DNA of 14,937 nucleotides from NCBI GenBank assembly GCA_021798655.1, contig JAJZFE010000031.1:1-14937 (forward strand). The letters run 5' to 3'. Positions within the stretch are counted from its first letter, which is position 1. Every line of letters starts with the position of its first letter. Source of the DNA: Acidobacteriota bacterium. GTDB taxonomy: Bacteria > Acidobacteriota > Terriglobia > Terriglobales > Acidobacteriaceae. The translations under genes were made by a program, and so were the position numbers. This document shows, in pieces, positions 7,333-14,872 of this stretch. The notes under the pieces were generated by a model. The model ran no database searches, was not told the DNA's origin, and worked only from the letters and a program-made list of their open reading frames with translations.

Positions 7333-7914
7333 ATGGCTCTGCAGATCGACACAATTCGCGCCACCGCCGAACGCGTCGCGGCCTCGCACCACCTTGACCT
7401 CGTCGACCTCGAGTTCACCGGCGGCAGCAAGCACCGCACCCTCCGCGTCTTCCTGGAGAAAGACGCGCCCACCCGCGCCGAAGCGGCCGCACGCGCCGCA
7501 GCCGACGAAGAGGCCGGCCTGCCCAAAGGCGTCCCCGTCGAGATGCTCTCCTTCGTCACCCACGAGGACTGCGCCACCTTCGCCCGCGACTTCGGCACCG
7601 TCCTCGACATCGAAGACCTCATCCCCGGCGCCGAGTACACCCTCGAAGTCAGCTCCCCCGGCCTCGAACGCAAGCTCCTCCGCGCCGCCGACTACACCCG
7701 CTTCATCGGTTCACTCGCCAGGCTCCAGACCTTCACCGCCATCGACAGCAACCGCCACTTCACCGGCCGCATCACCGCCTTTGACGGCACACACGTCACG
7801 CTCGACCTCAGCGCCGTCAAACAGAAGGGCAAGGCAAAGAAGGCTCTCACCAGTCAAACCGTCTCCCTCGCCTTCAGCAACATCGAAAAGGCCAACCTGG
7901 TAGCAGAGATCTGA
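7333..7914 (+). CDS. rimP: Ribosome maturation factor RimP
   Basis: RimP binds pre-30S particles and promotes assembly around S12 and the central pseudoknot. From the ATG at 7333 the protein has 193 residues: helix TIRATAERVAASHH (8-20), strands LDLVDLEFTG and HRTLRVFLE (21-42), THEDCATFARDFGTVLDIED (76-95), the family signature YTLEVSSPGLERKLL (102-116), and a C-terminal SH3-like part with the GRITAFDGTHVTLDL strands (145-159). Residues about 45-70 form an Ala/Glu-rich insertion absent from short RimP proteins. The frame is open upstream to a GTG at 7222, but that GTG is inside the terminator stem and the extra 37 residues do not match the family, so the ATG is preferred. No strong Shine-Dalgarno is seen. 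It leads the rimP-nusA-infB block. Confidence 0.94.
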   Translation: MALQIDTIRATAERVAASHHLDLVDLEFTGGSKHRTLRVFLEKDAPTRAEAAARAAADEEAGLPKGVPVEMLSFVTHEDCATFARDFGTVLDIEDLIPGAEYTLEVSSPGLERKLLRAADYTRFIGSLARLQTFTAIDSNRHFTGRITAFDGTHVTLDLSAVKQKGKAKKALTSQTVSLAFSNIEKANLVAEI

Positions 7915-7930
7915 CCTCCTAGTTCTTAAC

Positions 7931-7972
7931 TAGCACCTGGAACCCAGCACCTGGAACCTAGCACCTAGCCCC
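7931..7972. repeat. Three 14-bp tandem repeat units between rimP and nusA
   Basis: TAGCACCTGGAACC (7931-7944), CAGCACCTGGAACC (7945-7958) and a decayed third copy TAGCACCTAGCCCC (7959-7972) follow the rimP stop. The first two units agree at 13 of 14 positions, the third at 11 of 14 with the first. The period equals that of the unrelated duplications at the guaB 3' end. Confidence 0.85.
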
Positions 7973-8015
7973 ACACAACTTCATAGCCCGCAACCGCAGA
8001 AACGAGTTCACTACT

Positions 8016-9632
8016 ATGGCAAGTCCCCTCTACCAGTCCATCGAAATCCTCAGCCGCGAGAAGGGCATCGACCCGCAGATCGTCGTCGGCGCCGTCGAAG
8101 ATGCCATCGCGCTCGCCACCCGCAAGTTCTACAAGACCGTTGAGAACATGCGTGGCGAAATGGACAAGGAGACCGGCGAGATTCGCGCCTACGTCTACAA
8201 GACCGTCGTCGAAGGCCCCGAGCAGGTTGAGGATCCCGACAACCAGCTCACGCTCGAACAGGCCCGCGAGATCGCGCCCGAGGTCGAACTCGGCGGCGAG
8301 CTGCGCTTCTACAAGGACACCCAGCCGCTCGGCCGCATCGCCGCGCAGATGGCCAAGCAGGTCATCTTCCAGAAGGTCCGCGAGGCCGAGCGCGACACCG
8401 TCTTCAACGAGTATGGCGACCGCATCGGCGAGATTCTCAACGCCACCGTCAAGCGCCTCGAACCCATGGACGTCATCTTCGACATCGGCAAGGCCGAGGC
8501 CCGCATGCCCAAGCGTGAGCAGTCCCGCCTGGAGCAGTTCGCCATCGGCGAGCGCGTCCGCGTCGTCCTGCTGCGCGTCGACCGCGCCGCCAAGGGCCCG
8601 CAGGTCATCGTCTCGCGCGCCGCGCCGGCCCTCGTCCAGTCCCTCTTCCAGTCCGAGGTTCCCGAGATCTACGACGGCACCGTCAGCGTCCGCGCCATCG
8701 CCCGCGAGGCCGGCGAGCGCACCAAGATCGCCGTCCAGTCCCGCGACAAGGACGTCGATCCCGTCGGCGCCTGCGTCGGCATGAAGGGCATGCGCGTCCA
8801 GTCCATCATCCGCGAGCTGCGCGGCGAAAAGATCGACATCATCGAGTACTCCGACGAGATCACCACCTTCGCCGAAAAAGCCCTCCAGCCCGCCAAGGTC
8901 TCCCGCGTCTCCATCACCGACCTCGCCGAAAAGCAGCTCGAAGTCATCGTCGATGACACCCAGCTCTCGCTCGCCATCGGCAAGAAGGGCCAGAACGTCC
9001 GCCTCGCCGCCAAGCTCCTCCAGTGGAAGATCGACATCAAGTCCGAAGAGGAGAAGCGCCAGGAGGTCGAGCAGCAGATGTCCGGCATGGGCAGCGGCCC
9101 GGCCACGCCCATCGAGCAGGTCACCGAGCTCGGCGAATCCGTCATGGAGAAGCTCATCGCCGCCGGCATCACCACCGTCGAATCCCTCGCCGACATGACC
9201 GCCGAAGAGCTCGGCGAGATCCCCGGCATCGGCGAAAAGACGGTCGAGAAGATCGCCGTCGCCGTGCGCCACTACTTCGGGCAATACGAAGAAGGCGAAA
9301 CCCGGCCAGCCGCAGCCGAAGGCGAAGCCACTCCAGTCGTAGCCGAAGCCGCTCCAGCCGAAGGCGAAGCCCGCCCCGAGGCCGAGACGCACTCGCCCAC
9401 CGAGACCGCCGAGCACATCATCGCCCGGCACGGCGGCCAGGGCCAGGGCACCGCCGAAGAGGTCAGCGACTTCAACGCCGAGGACATCGCCGCAGCCGAG
9501 GAGCGCGAATCGCTCTCCGACGCCAACGACGCCGCCGACGCCCGCGAAGAGCGCATCGAGCAGGACAACGACACCGTTGACTCCCTCGTCGACGAGGCCC
9601 AGGAGCACTCCAGCGAGGGCATCGACGACTAA
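8016..9632 (+). CDS. nusA: Transcription termination/antitermination factor NusA
   Basis: NusA binds RNA polymerase and nascent RNA, promoting pausing, intrinsic termination and, with other Nus factors, rRNA antitermination. The 538-residue protein shows the N-terminal polymerase-binding domain (1 to about 130), the S1 domain (about 135-200, GEILNATVKRLEPMDVIFDIG), KH1 with GACVGMKGMR (251-260), KH2 with AIGKKGQNVRLA (320-331), and one helix-hairpin-helix region (about 365-420, ESLADMTAEELGEIPGIGEKTVEKI). The last 115 residues are a very acidic, Ala/Glu-rich, low-complexity tail, probably disordered, with AEGEA-type repeats; it replaces the second acidic repeat domain of the E. coli protein. 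The ATG gives the standard N-terminus. It is 101 bp after rimP; infB follows after a 259-bp gap that lacks ylxR. Confidence 0.97.
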   Translation: MASPLYQSIEILSREKGIDPQIVVGAVEDAIALATRKFYKTVENMRGEMDKETGEIRAYVYKTVVEGPEQVEDPDNQLTLEQAREIAPEVELGGELRFYKDTQPLGRIAAQMAKQVIFQKVREAERDTVFNEYGDRIGEILNATVKRLEPMDVIFDIGKAEARMPKREQSRLEQFAIGERVRVVLLRVDRAAKGPQVIVSRAAPALVQSLFQSEVPEIYDGTVSVRAIAREAGERTKIAVQSRDKDVDPVGACVGMKGMRVQSIIRELRGEKIDIIEYSDEITTFAEKALQPAKVSRVSITDLAEKQLEVIVDDTQLSLAIGKKGQNVRLAAKLLQWKIDIKSEEEKRQEVEQQMSGMGSGPATPIEQVTELGESVMEKLIAAGITTVESLADMTAEELGEIPGIGEKTVEKIAVAVRHYFGQYEEGETRPAAAEGEATPVVAEAAPAEGEARPEAETHSPTETAEHIIARHGGQGQGTAEEVSDFNAEDIAAAEERESLSDANDAADAREERIEQDNDTVDSLVDEAQEHSSEGIDD

Positions 9633-9642
9633 CCCACACACG

Positions 9643-9675
9643 CCGCAGACCGCACCCCATCCGTGCGGTCTGCGG
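9643..9675 (+). terminator. Strong 13-bp stem-loop between nusA and infB
   Basis: CCGCAGACCGCAC (9643-9655) and GTGCGGTCTGCGG (9663-9675) are perfectly complementary with a 7-nt loop. It starts 11 bp after the nusA stop. The 3' flank is TAAAACCC, so there is no T-tract and a classic intrinsic terminator is unlikely. It could instead be a processing site, a 3'-end stabiliser of a rimP-nusA mRNA, a pause site, or a NusA/Rho-dependent end point. The stem itself is certain; the function is a guess. Confidence 0.5.
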
Positions 9676-9703
9676 TAAAACCCAACAGCGGCTGCGAAAC
9701 GGC

Positions 9704-9709
9704 TACAAT
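9704..9709 (+). promoter_or_regulatory. Possible -10 element for an internal infB promoter
   Basis: TACAAT matches TATAAT at five of six positions and lies after the nusA-infB stem-loop, 183 bp before infB. No recognisable -35 hexamer or extended -10 is present at normal spacing. A secondary promoter would be sensible given the strong hairpin before it, but the evidence is weak. Confidence 0.25.
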
Positions 9710-9880
9710 AGACTCATCGCTGCGAAAACGGCGCTTCAACCGAAACCAGCTGCACCCAACCGCAACGCCGCGCTCAGAGGCACCACCCTCTGCCCGCAAC
9801 TCCTGCTTCACTGAGGCTGATATGAACAGCTAACTGCGTAGAGGACCACAAACGAGCCCGGCCCATTCCCGCCGGCCTCA

Positions 9881-9887
9881 AGAAGGA
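9881..9887 (+). promoter_or_regulatory. Ribosome-binding site for infB
   Basis: AGAAGGA ends four nt before the infB ATG (9892). It is one of the few clear Shine-Dalgarno sequences in the window; rimP, nusA, rbfA and ylxP lack one. Confidence 0.65.
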
Positions 9888-9891
9888 TTGA

Positions 9892-12800
9892 ATGAGCAAA
9901 GTTCGAATCAACGATCTTGCACGAGAGCTCGAAGTCAAGAGCAACGCTATCCTCGATGCTCTCAAAGCGGTCGGCGTCACCGAGAAGAAGACGCACTCCA
10001 GCTCCATCGAAGAAGATGAAGCCGAGAAGGTGCGCGGCCACTTCAGCCGCGGCACCCGCACTCCCGTGCGTCCCCCGGCAGCAGAGAAGAAAGAAGCCTT
10101 CAACCTCTCCAACATCTCCAAGCCCGGCGACGCGCTCAAGGCCATCCTCGAGCGCAAGGAGCAGGAGCGCAAGCAGGCCGAAGCCGCCCGCTATCCGCAG
10201 CGCCCGGCCGTGGCCGTTGCGCCCCCGGCGCGCCCTGCCGTCACGGTAGCGGCCGCTCCACCCGCCGCAGCCGCAGTGGCCCGCCCAGTTCCGCCGCCCC
10301 CCGCTGCCGCCGCACCGGAAGCCCCGGCAACCCCCGCGCCGCGCCGCATCGTTCCCATCCCGCGGCCACCGGCGCCGGTCTACGTGGTGCAGCCGCCGCG
10401 CCCGGCAGCCGCAGCCGCGCCCGTCGTGGCACGTCCTGCCGCAGCCCCCGCCGCTCCTGCGGTCGCCGCCGCAGCACCCGTTGCCCCCGTCGTCGTCAAG
10501 CAGGCCGCCGTGGCCGTCGAGCCGACAGCAGCTCCTGTCGCCATCGCCGCAGCCGCTGCTGTCGAACCAGCTCCAGCACCCGTAGCCGCCGAGCCACCCG
10601 CAGCACCCGTCGTCGAAGCTCCTGCTGTCCCTGCCGCCCCGGTTCGCCGCGTCGTCATGCCGCAGACCGGCCCGCGCCCCACCTACACCGCACCGGCCGG
10701 CGCAGCCCGCACGCCCATCTTCCAGCGCCCCCGTCCCGGTGGATTCCCCGGCTCCGGCCCCGGCGCTCCTGGCTCCCGTCCTGGTATGGGCGGACCTGGC
10801 ATGGCTCCCGGCGCTCGTCGGCCCATGCACCCCACCCGCACCTTCCCCGGTGGCCCTGGCGGTCCCGGCGGACCAGGTGGCCCCGGCGGACGCCCCGGTT
10901 TCCCTGCGCGTCCCGGCTTCCCGGCACGCCCCGGCTTTGGCAATCGAGCCGGTGGCACAGGCCCCGGCGGCCTGCTGCCGCCTACCGAGGCTGCACCGAC
11001 CCCCGGCCGTCCGCAGCGTCCCGGCCAGCGTGGCCGTGGCGGTCCGCGCTACGAGAAGAACAAGGAAGTCGCGCTGAAGGGCTATGCCCCCAGCCGCGGC
11101 GCCGCCATGATCCCCCAGGGCGAAGTGCCCATCACCAAGACCATCACCGTCACCGAAGGCATCTCGGTGAAGGACCTCGCCGAAAAGCTTGACGTGCGCG
11201 GCAAGGACCTCATCGCCACGCTGCTCATGCGCGGCGTCATGGTCACGGTAAACCAGTCCCTCGACGGGGAACTCGTCAAGGACGTCGCCCGTCAGTTCGG
11301 GGCCGACGCCACCGTCATCACCGTCGAAGACCAGCTCGAAAACGAGGCCATCGAAGGCTTCCTCGCCGATACCTCCAACATGGTTGAGGTCGCGCGCGCC
11401 CCGGTCGTCACCATCATGGGTCACGTCGATCACGGCAAAACGTCGCTGCTCGACGCCATCCGCTCCACCGAGTTCGAACAGGTGGACGTGGCCAGCGGCG
11501 AGGCCGGCGGCATCACCCAGCACATCGGCGCGTACAAGGTGCACGTCACCAAGCCCGATTCCCCCGCCTTCGGCCGCGAGATCGTCTTCCTCGACACCCC
11601 GGGCCACGAGGCCTTCACGCGCATGCGTGCTCGCGGTGCCAAGGTCACCGACATCGTCGTCGTCGTCGTTGCAGCTGACGATGGCGTCATGCCGCAGACC
11701 CTCGAAGCCATCGACCACGCCAAGGCCGCCAAGGTCCCCATCATCGTGGCCGTCAACAAGATCGACAAGCCCGAGGCCGACCCCACCCGCGTGATGAACC
11801 AGCTCGCCGCCCGCGGCGTCCAGGCCACCACCATGGGCGGCGACGTCGAGTTCGTCGAAGTCTCCGCCAAGAAGCGCCTCAACCTCGACGCCCTCGAAGA
11901 GATGATCCTCCTCGTGGCCGACACCAACGAGCAGAAGGCCCAGCCCGAGCGCCCCGCCGTCGGCACCGTCATCGAAGCCAAGCTCGATCGCGGCCGCGGC
12001 GCCGTCGCCAGCATCCTCGTCCAGAACGGAACCCTCCGCATCGGCGACAGCTACATCGTCGGCGACACCTTCGGCAAGGTTCGCGCCATGTTCAACGATC
12101 GCGGCAAGGAGATCAAGGAAGCCGGTCCCTCGACCCCCGTCGAGATCCTCGGCCTCGAGTCCATGCCCGACGCCGGCGACACCTTCCTCGTCATGGCCGA
12201 CCGCGACAAGGCCAAGGGCATCGCCCAGTACCGCAAGATGAAGGCTCGCGAAGCTCAACTCGCGAAGTCCTCCCGCGTCTCTCTCGAAGGCCTCGCCGAG
12301 CAGATCAAGCAGGCCGGCGTCAAGGACCTCAACCTCATCCTCAAGGGCGATGTGCAGGGCTCGGTCGAAGTGCTGGCCGACTCCCTGGTACGCATGTCCA
12401 CCGAGAAGGTGCGCGTCAAGGTCCTGCACTCCGGCGTCGGCGCCATCACCGAGTCGGACGTGCTGCTCGCCTCGGCCTCCAACGCCGTCGTCATCGGCTT
12501 CAACGTCAAGCCCGACCGCAAGGCGCAGGAAGTCGCCGACCGCGAGAACGTCGAGATTCGTCTGCACTCCATCATCTACGAGCTGCAGGACGAGATGACC
12601 AAGGCGATGCTCGGCTTGCTCGACGCCGTCTACAAGGAAAACTACTCCGGCCGCGCCGAGGTGCTGCAGGTCTTCAAGATCACCAAGGTCGGTCAGATCG
12701 CCGGCTCCATCGTGCGCGACGGCATCATCAAGCGCGACAACCAGGTGCGCGTCCTGCGCGACGGCGTCGAGGTCTGGAAGGGCAAGATCTCCAGCCTCAA

Positions 12801-13044
12801 GCGCGTCAAGGACGACGTCTCCGAGGTCCGTCAGGGCGTCGAGTGCGGTATCGACCTCGCCGGCTTCAAGGACATCAAGGCGGGCGACATCATCGAGGCG
12901 TTCACCACCGAGAAGATGGCCGCCGAGCTCGGACAAAACACCGCCGAAGCCGCCAAGCTCGCCCGGGAGACCGCAGCCAAAGAGGCCGCAGCCGCCAAGG
13001 AAGCCGCAGCCCGCGAAGCCGCTACCGAAACCGCAACCGTCTAA
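9892..13044 (+). CDS. infB: Translation initiation factor IF-2
   Basis: IF-2 is the GTPase that brings fMet-tRNA to the 30S subunit and drives subunit joining. The 1050-residue protein begins with the IF2_N helical domain ([24 protein letters not shown]). A very long low-complexity linker follows (about 95-370): Ala/Pro/Val-rich to about 270, then Gly/Pro/Arg-rich with five P-G-G units (319-333) and R-P-G-F-P-A repeats (334-345). A second IF2_N-like domain occupies about 405-480 ([21 protein letters not shown]). The GTPase domain has G1 GHVDHGKT (510-517), G2 GGITQHIG, G3 DTPGH (568-572), G4 NKID (622-625) and a SAK G5. Domains II-IV run to the end, with a short Ala/Glu-rich tail. A good AGAAGGA precedes the ATG, and a strong terminator lies 28 bp after the stop. 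Confidence 0.98.
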   Translation: MSKVRINDLARELEVKSNAILDALKAVGVTEKKTHSSSIEEDEAEKVRGHFSRGTRTPVRPPAAEKKEAFNLSNISKPGDALKAILERKEQERKQAEAARYPQRPAVAVAPPARPAVTVAAAPPAAAAVARPVPPPPAAAAPEAPATPAPRRIVPIPRPPAPVYVVQPPRPAAAAAPVVARPAAAPAAPAVAAAAPVAPVVVKQAAVAVEPTAAPVAIAAAAAVEPAPAPVAAEPPAAPVVEAPAVPAAPVRRVVMPQTGPRPTYTAPAGAARTPIFQRPRPGGFPGSGPGAPGSRPGMGGPGMAPGARRPMHPTRTFPGGPGGPGGPGGPGGRPGFPARPGFPARPGFGNRAGGTGPGGLLPPTEAAPTPGRPQRPGQRGRGGPRYEKNKEVALKGYAPSRGAAMIPQGEVPITKTITVTEGISVKDLAEKLDVRGKDLIATLLMRGVMVTVNQSLDGELVKDVARQFGADATVITVEDQLENEAIEGFLADTSNMVEVARAPVVTIMGHVDHGKTSLLDAIRSTEFEQVDVASGEAGGITQHIGAYKVHVTKPDSPAFGREIVFLDTPGHEAFTRMRARGAKVTDIVVVVVAADDGVMPQTLEAIDHAKAAKVPIIVAVNKIDKPEADPTRVMNQLAARGVQATTMGGDVEFVEVSAKKRLNLDALEEMILLVADTNEQKAQPERPAVGTVIEAKLDRGRGAVASILVQNGTLRIGDSYIVGDTFGKVRAMFNDRGKEIKEAGPSTPVEILGLESMPDAGDTFLVMADRDKAKGIAQYRKMKAREAQLAKSSRVSLEGLAEQIKQAGVKDLNLILKGDVQGSVEVLADSLVRMSTEKVRVKVLHSGVGAITESDVLLASASNAVVIGFNVKPDRKAQEVADRENVEIRLHSIIYELQDEMTKAMLGLLDAVYKENYSGRAEVLQVFKITKVGQIAGSIVRDGIIKRDNQVRVLRDGVEVWKGKISSLKRVKDDVSEVRQGVECGIDLAGFKDIKAGDIIEAFTTEKMAAELGQNTAEAAKLARETAAKEAAAAKEAAAREAATETATV

Positions 13045-13072
13045 CCAACCCCATCACCAACGCACCAACACG

Positions 13073-13100
13073 AAGGGCCGGGACACTCTCCCGGCCCTTT
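13073..13100 (+). terminator. Intrinsic terminator of the rimP-nusA-infB run
   Basis: AAGGGCCGGGA (13073-13083) and TCCCGGCCCTT (13089-13099) form a perfect 11-bp GC-rich stem with the 5-nt loop CACTC, ending in TTT. The T-run is short, but the position 28 bp after infB and the stem strength fit a terminator. It also marks the end of the block where rbfA and its partners would normally follow infB. Confidence 0.8.
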
Positions 13101-13182
13101 CGCTCGCCTCCGAGCCGCGCCCACGCAGTTGGAGTCACCAACAAACTTCTGGCGGGGCCCACCTCTGCCCACCGAACAAGTC

Positions 13183-13216
13183 GGGTACCCCACATCTCGT
13201 ATCTTTGAGATGTGGG
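13183..13216. repeat. Palindromic intergenic element with GGGTACCCC core
   Basis: CCCACATCTC (13189-13198) faces GAGATGTGGG (13207-13216): a perfect 10-bp stem with an 8-nt loop. It overlaps GGGTACCCC (13183-13191), which is also in the palindrome at 334-347. It lies between the infB terminator and the 3' end of the minus-strand gene, with no T-tract. It resembles palindromes I recall as abundant between genes in Terriglobus-like genomes, a memory that needs a search. The surrounding 13101-13355 shows no supportable gene. Confidence 0.65.
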
Positions 13217-13355
13217 TTCGCAGGATGTTTGTCTTCCGCCATGACAGCACGCGCCTCGCAGGAGAGTACGAGCGGGGGCTCGAGTGTTCGCTATTCATGG
13301 GGCAGCCTCCGCTCACGATCAACTCTCGCTGACGTTTTCCAGTTGCGTGATACGG

Positions 13356-14627
13356 CTAAGCTTTCTCTGACTGGGGTGCCAATTCCGCCATTGATCTTCG
13401 ATATAGGAGCATCATGCCAGCCATTGCAATCATGCCAGCATAAAATTGGCCTCGCACGATTTCAGGCATCGGTAGGTGCACAGATCCCAGGTGTCGCAGG
13501 AAAAGCCGCGCGTTGGAAAGAAAAAAGATTGCCCCGACAAGAGATAAGACCACGTACGAGCGGCGAAATAGAAATTCGTCCAGCAGCAGGATCATTGGCA
13601 CGACAAGAATCACGTAGTAATGCGCCCACGCAATGGGGGTAAACACGGTCGCGCCCAGCAAGGCGAAAACTGCCCCGAATGGAGCCAAGCCAGTTTTGAG
13701 CTGGGCAAGCCGCCGGTCACAAAGGCCCCCAACAATGGTGGATGCAACAACAAGTGCGTAACAGACGACTTTGAGAGCCAGAGGAAGAGGATAAATGTGA
13801 AACCCGAAGGCTTGCTTCTTGTAAAAGAAATTTCCCATCAGCCATGCTGCAAAAGACTGATTGCCTGCCGCTAGAAGAAGTATGTTGGAGACGCGTGACA
13901 TGCTATGCATGTAGTCGGTCGTGATGGCGCGTCCGAGAGCAAGTAGGGTCACGCCAAAGATGGCCATAGAGACGAATACGAAGCTCTGAGCAGCCTTTCT
14001 TTTTTCGTCATGAGCCAATAGATGACGATCGCTCCCGGAGTAATCTTTTACGGCGGCCGCCAACGCGAGCGAGATCCCCGCCATGACGGATTGGCCCGAT
14101 CTTGCCCACAACACCGCTAGAAACGCAAGAAGCAGGAAAATGATATGCGTCTGAGTCAGCTCAACTGCCTCACGCAGCGGCTCAGCCCGAAGCCACGCTG
14201 CAACAAAGATCAACACCCACAATGGTTTGAAAAATCGAGGAGCCCAACATCGCCCGGTGATCCAGATCAAAGCAGCCAGGCAGAAGCAAAATACAAGGCG
14301 AAAGATTAGATTGAAATTCGGGAAGTTCGTGATTCCGCACAGGGGTTGAAGAATGTACGGCCACAGCGGAGTCTGCACGAATGGCACAACGATCGTTGAC
14401 TGCGGCACACCGCTACTTTGCGCGATCGCCAACCACACTGGATCGGAAAGCGTGTTGAACGACGAGGAGTCGTGGGCGTACAGATGAGATTCCTGGCCAC
14501 TCTGAACCAATCGACAACCGATATACGAAGGGGTCAAGTCGGTTCCGCTGGAACTATCCAGTGCAATGACCGCACCCGAAAACAGCGTCAAAATCAAGGC
14601 GATCATGAGCGAACTTCGAGTCAATCC
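13356..14627 (-). CDS. GT87-like (DUF2029) membrane glycosyltransferase with a compensated double frameshift
   Basis: A polytopic membrane protein of about 423 residues resembling the GT87/DUF2029 polyprenol-phosphate-mannose mannosyltransferases (PimE-like). It has a first membrane segment MIALILTLFSGAVIAL, then a GTDLTPSYIGCRLVQSGQESHLY loop with the acidic residue expected there. VPFVQTPLWPYILQPL and many further hydrophobic helices follow. Residues 195-208 (14004-14045) read DYSGSDRHLLAHDE, charged and out of character. The neighbouring frame reads ITPGAIVIYWLMTK, restoring the family's K-x-T-P motif and a membrane helix. Starts are uncertain. TTG at 14627 has GAGGGGG just before it; ATG 14606, ATG 14657 and ATG 14780 are alternatives, and the first 41 residues of the longest form look non-coding. 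The gene is clearly AT-richer than its neighbours (one 60-nt line, 14281-14340, is 42% GC), which suggests transfer. Donor and acceptor sugars are unknown. Confidence 0.75.
   Translation of the reverse strand, partial: GLTRSSLMIALILTLFSGAVIALDSSSGTDLTPSYIGCRLVQSGQESHLYAHDSSSFNTLSDPVWLAIAQSSGVPQSTIVVPFVQTPLWPYILQPLCGITNFPNFNLIFRLVFCFCLAALIWITGRCWAPRFFKPLWVLIFVAAWLRAEPLREAVELTQTHIIFLLLAFLAVLWARSGQSVMAGISLALAAAVKDYSGSDRHLLAHDEKRKAAQSFVFVSMAIFGVTLLALGRAITTDYMHSMSRVSNILLLAAGNQSFAAWLMGNFFYKKQAFGFHIYPLPLALKVVCYALVVASTIVGGLCDRRLAQLKTGLAPFGAVFALLGATVFTPIAWAHYYVILVVPMILLLDEFLFRRSYVVLSLVGAIFFLSNARLFLRHLGSVHLPMPEIVRGQFYAGMIAMAGMMLLYRRSMAELAPQSEKA
14004..14045 (-). other. Frame-shifted segment inside the GT87-like gene
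   Basis: The stretch is bounded by a T4 run (14046-14049) and a T6 run (14000-14005) on the plus strand. Removing one base from the first run and adding one to the second changes 14 residues from DYSGSDRHLLAHDE to ITPGAIVIYWLMTK and leaves both flanks unchanged (AAAVK before, KRKAAQSF after). The restored version has the family motif and hydrophobicity. Both boundary sites being homopolymers points to either sequencing or assembly indels or two real slippage mutations. Confidence 0.8.
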
Positions 14628-14825
14628 ATCCCCCTCAAGGTAAGACAAACCTACCATAATGAATCTAAAGCGACGATCTTGAGCTTGCCCTCCGAGAACA
14701 TCTCTGAGTGAGCTGATGGAATCGCGAAGAGAGAGATTGTGGATGTCCACTCTCCGCACGATGCAGATCCGCGACCGCATCCCATCACTTCAGCAACCCC
14801 GTCCCTCGCATCACCACAAACACAA

Positions 14826-14850
14826 AGGCCGCCGATACTCTCGGCGGCCT
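14826..14850 (-). terminator. Intrinsic terminator of the gene entering from the right
   Basis: AGGCCGCCGA (14826-14835) and TCGGCGGCCT (14841-14850) form a perfect 10-bp stem with a 5-nt loop. Read on the minus strand it lies 22 bp after the TAG stop at 14873-14875 and is followed by a T-rich stretch TTTGTGTTTG. It should separate that gene from the GT87-like gene, which therefore needs its own promoter; none is obvious in 14628-14825. Confidence 0.75.
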
Positions 14851-14872
14851 CTGCTTGCATCCCTGACAACAA

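Noticed and set aside
9775..9792. CAGAGG/CCTCTG 6-bp hairpin upstream of infB
   Set aside because: Too short to be remarkable and without a T-tract.
9808..12936. Very long open frame antisense to infB (and similar ones antisense to the glycosyltransferase, nusA and the GNAT gene)
   Set aside because: These mirror the GC-rich codon pattern of the real genes, have Asp/Gly/Val-rich or Arg/Ser-rich composition and match no family.
13041..13322. Minus-strand open frame of 93 codons overlapping the infB terminator
   Set aside because: It reads through a terminator and a palindromic repeat and has no family resemblance; it is a likely repeat-derived artefact.
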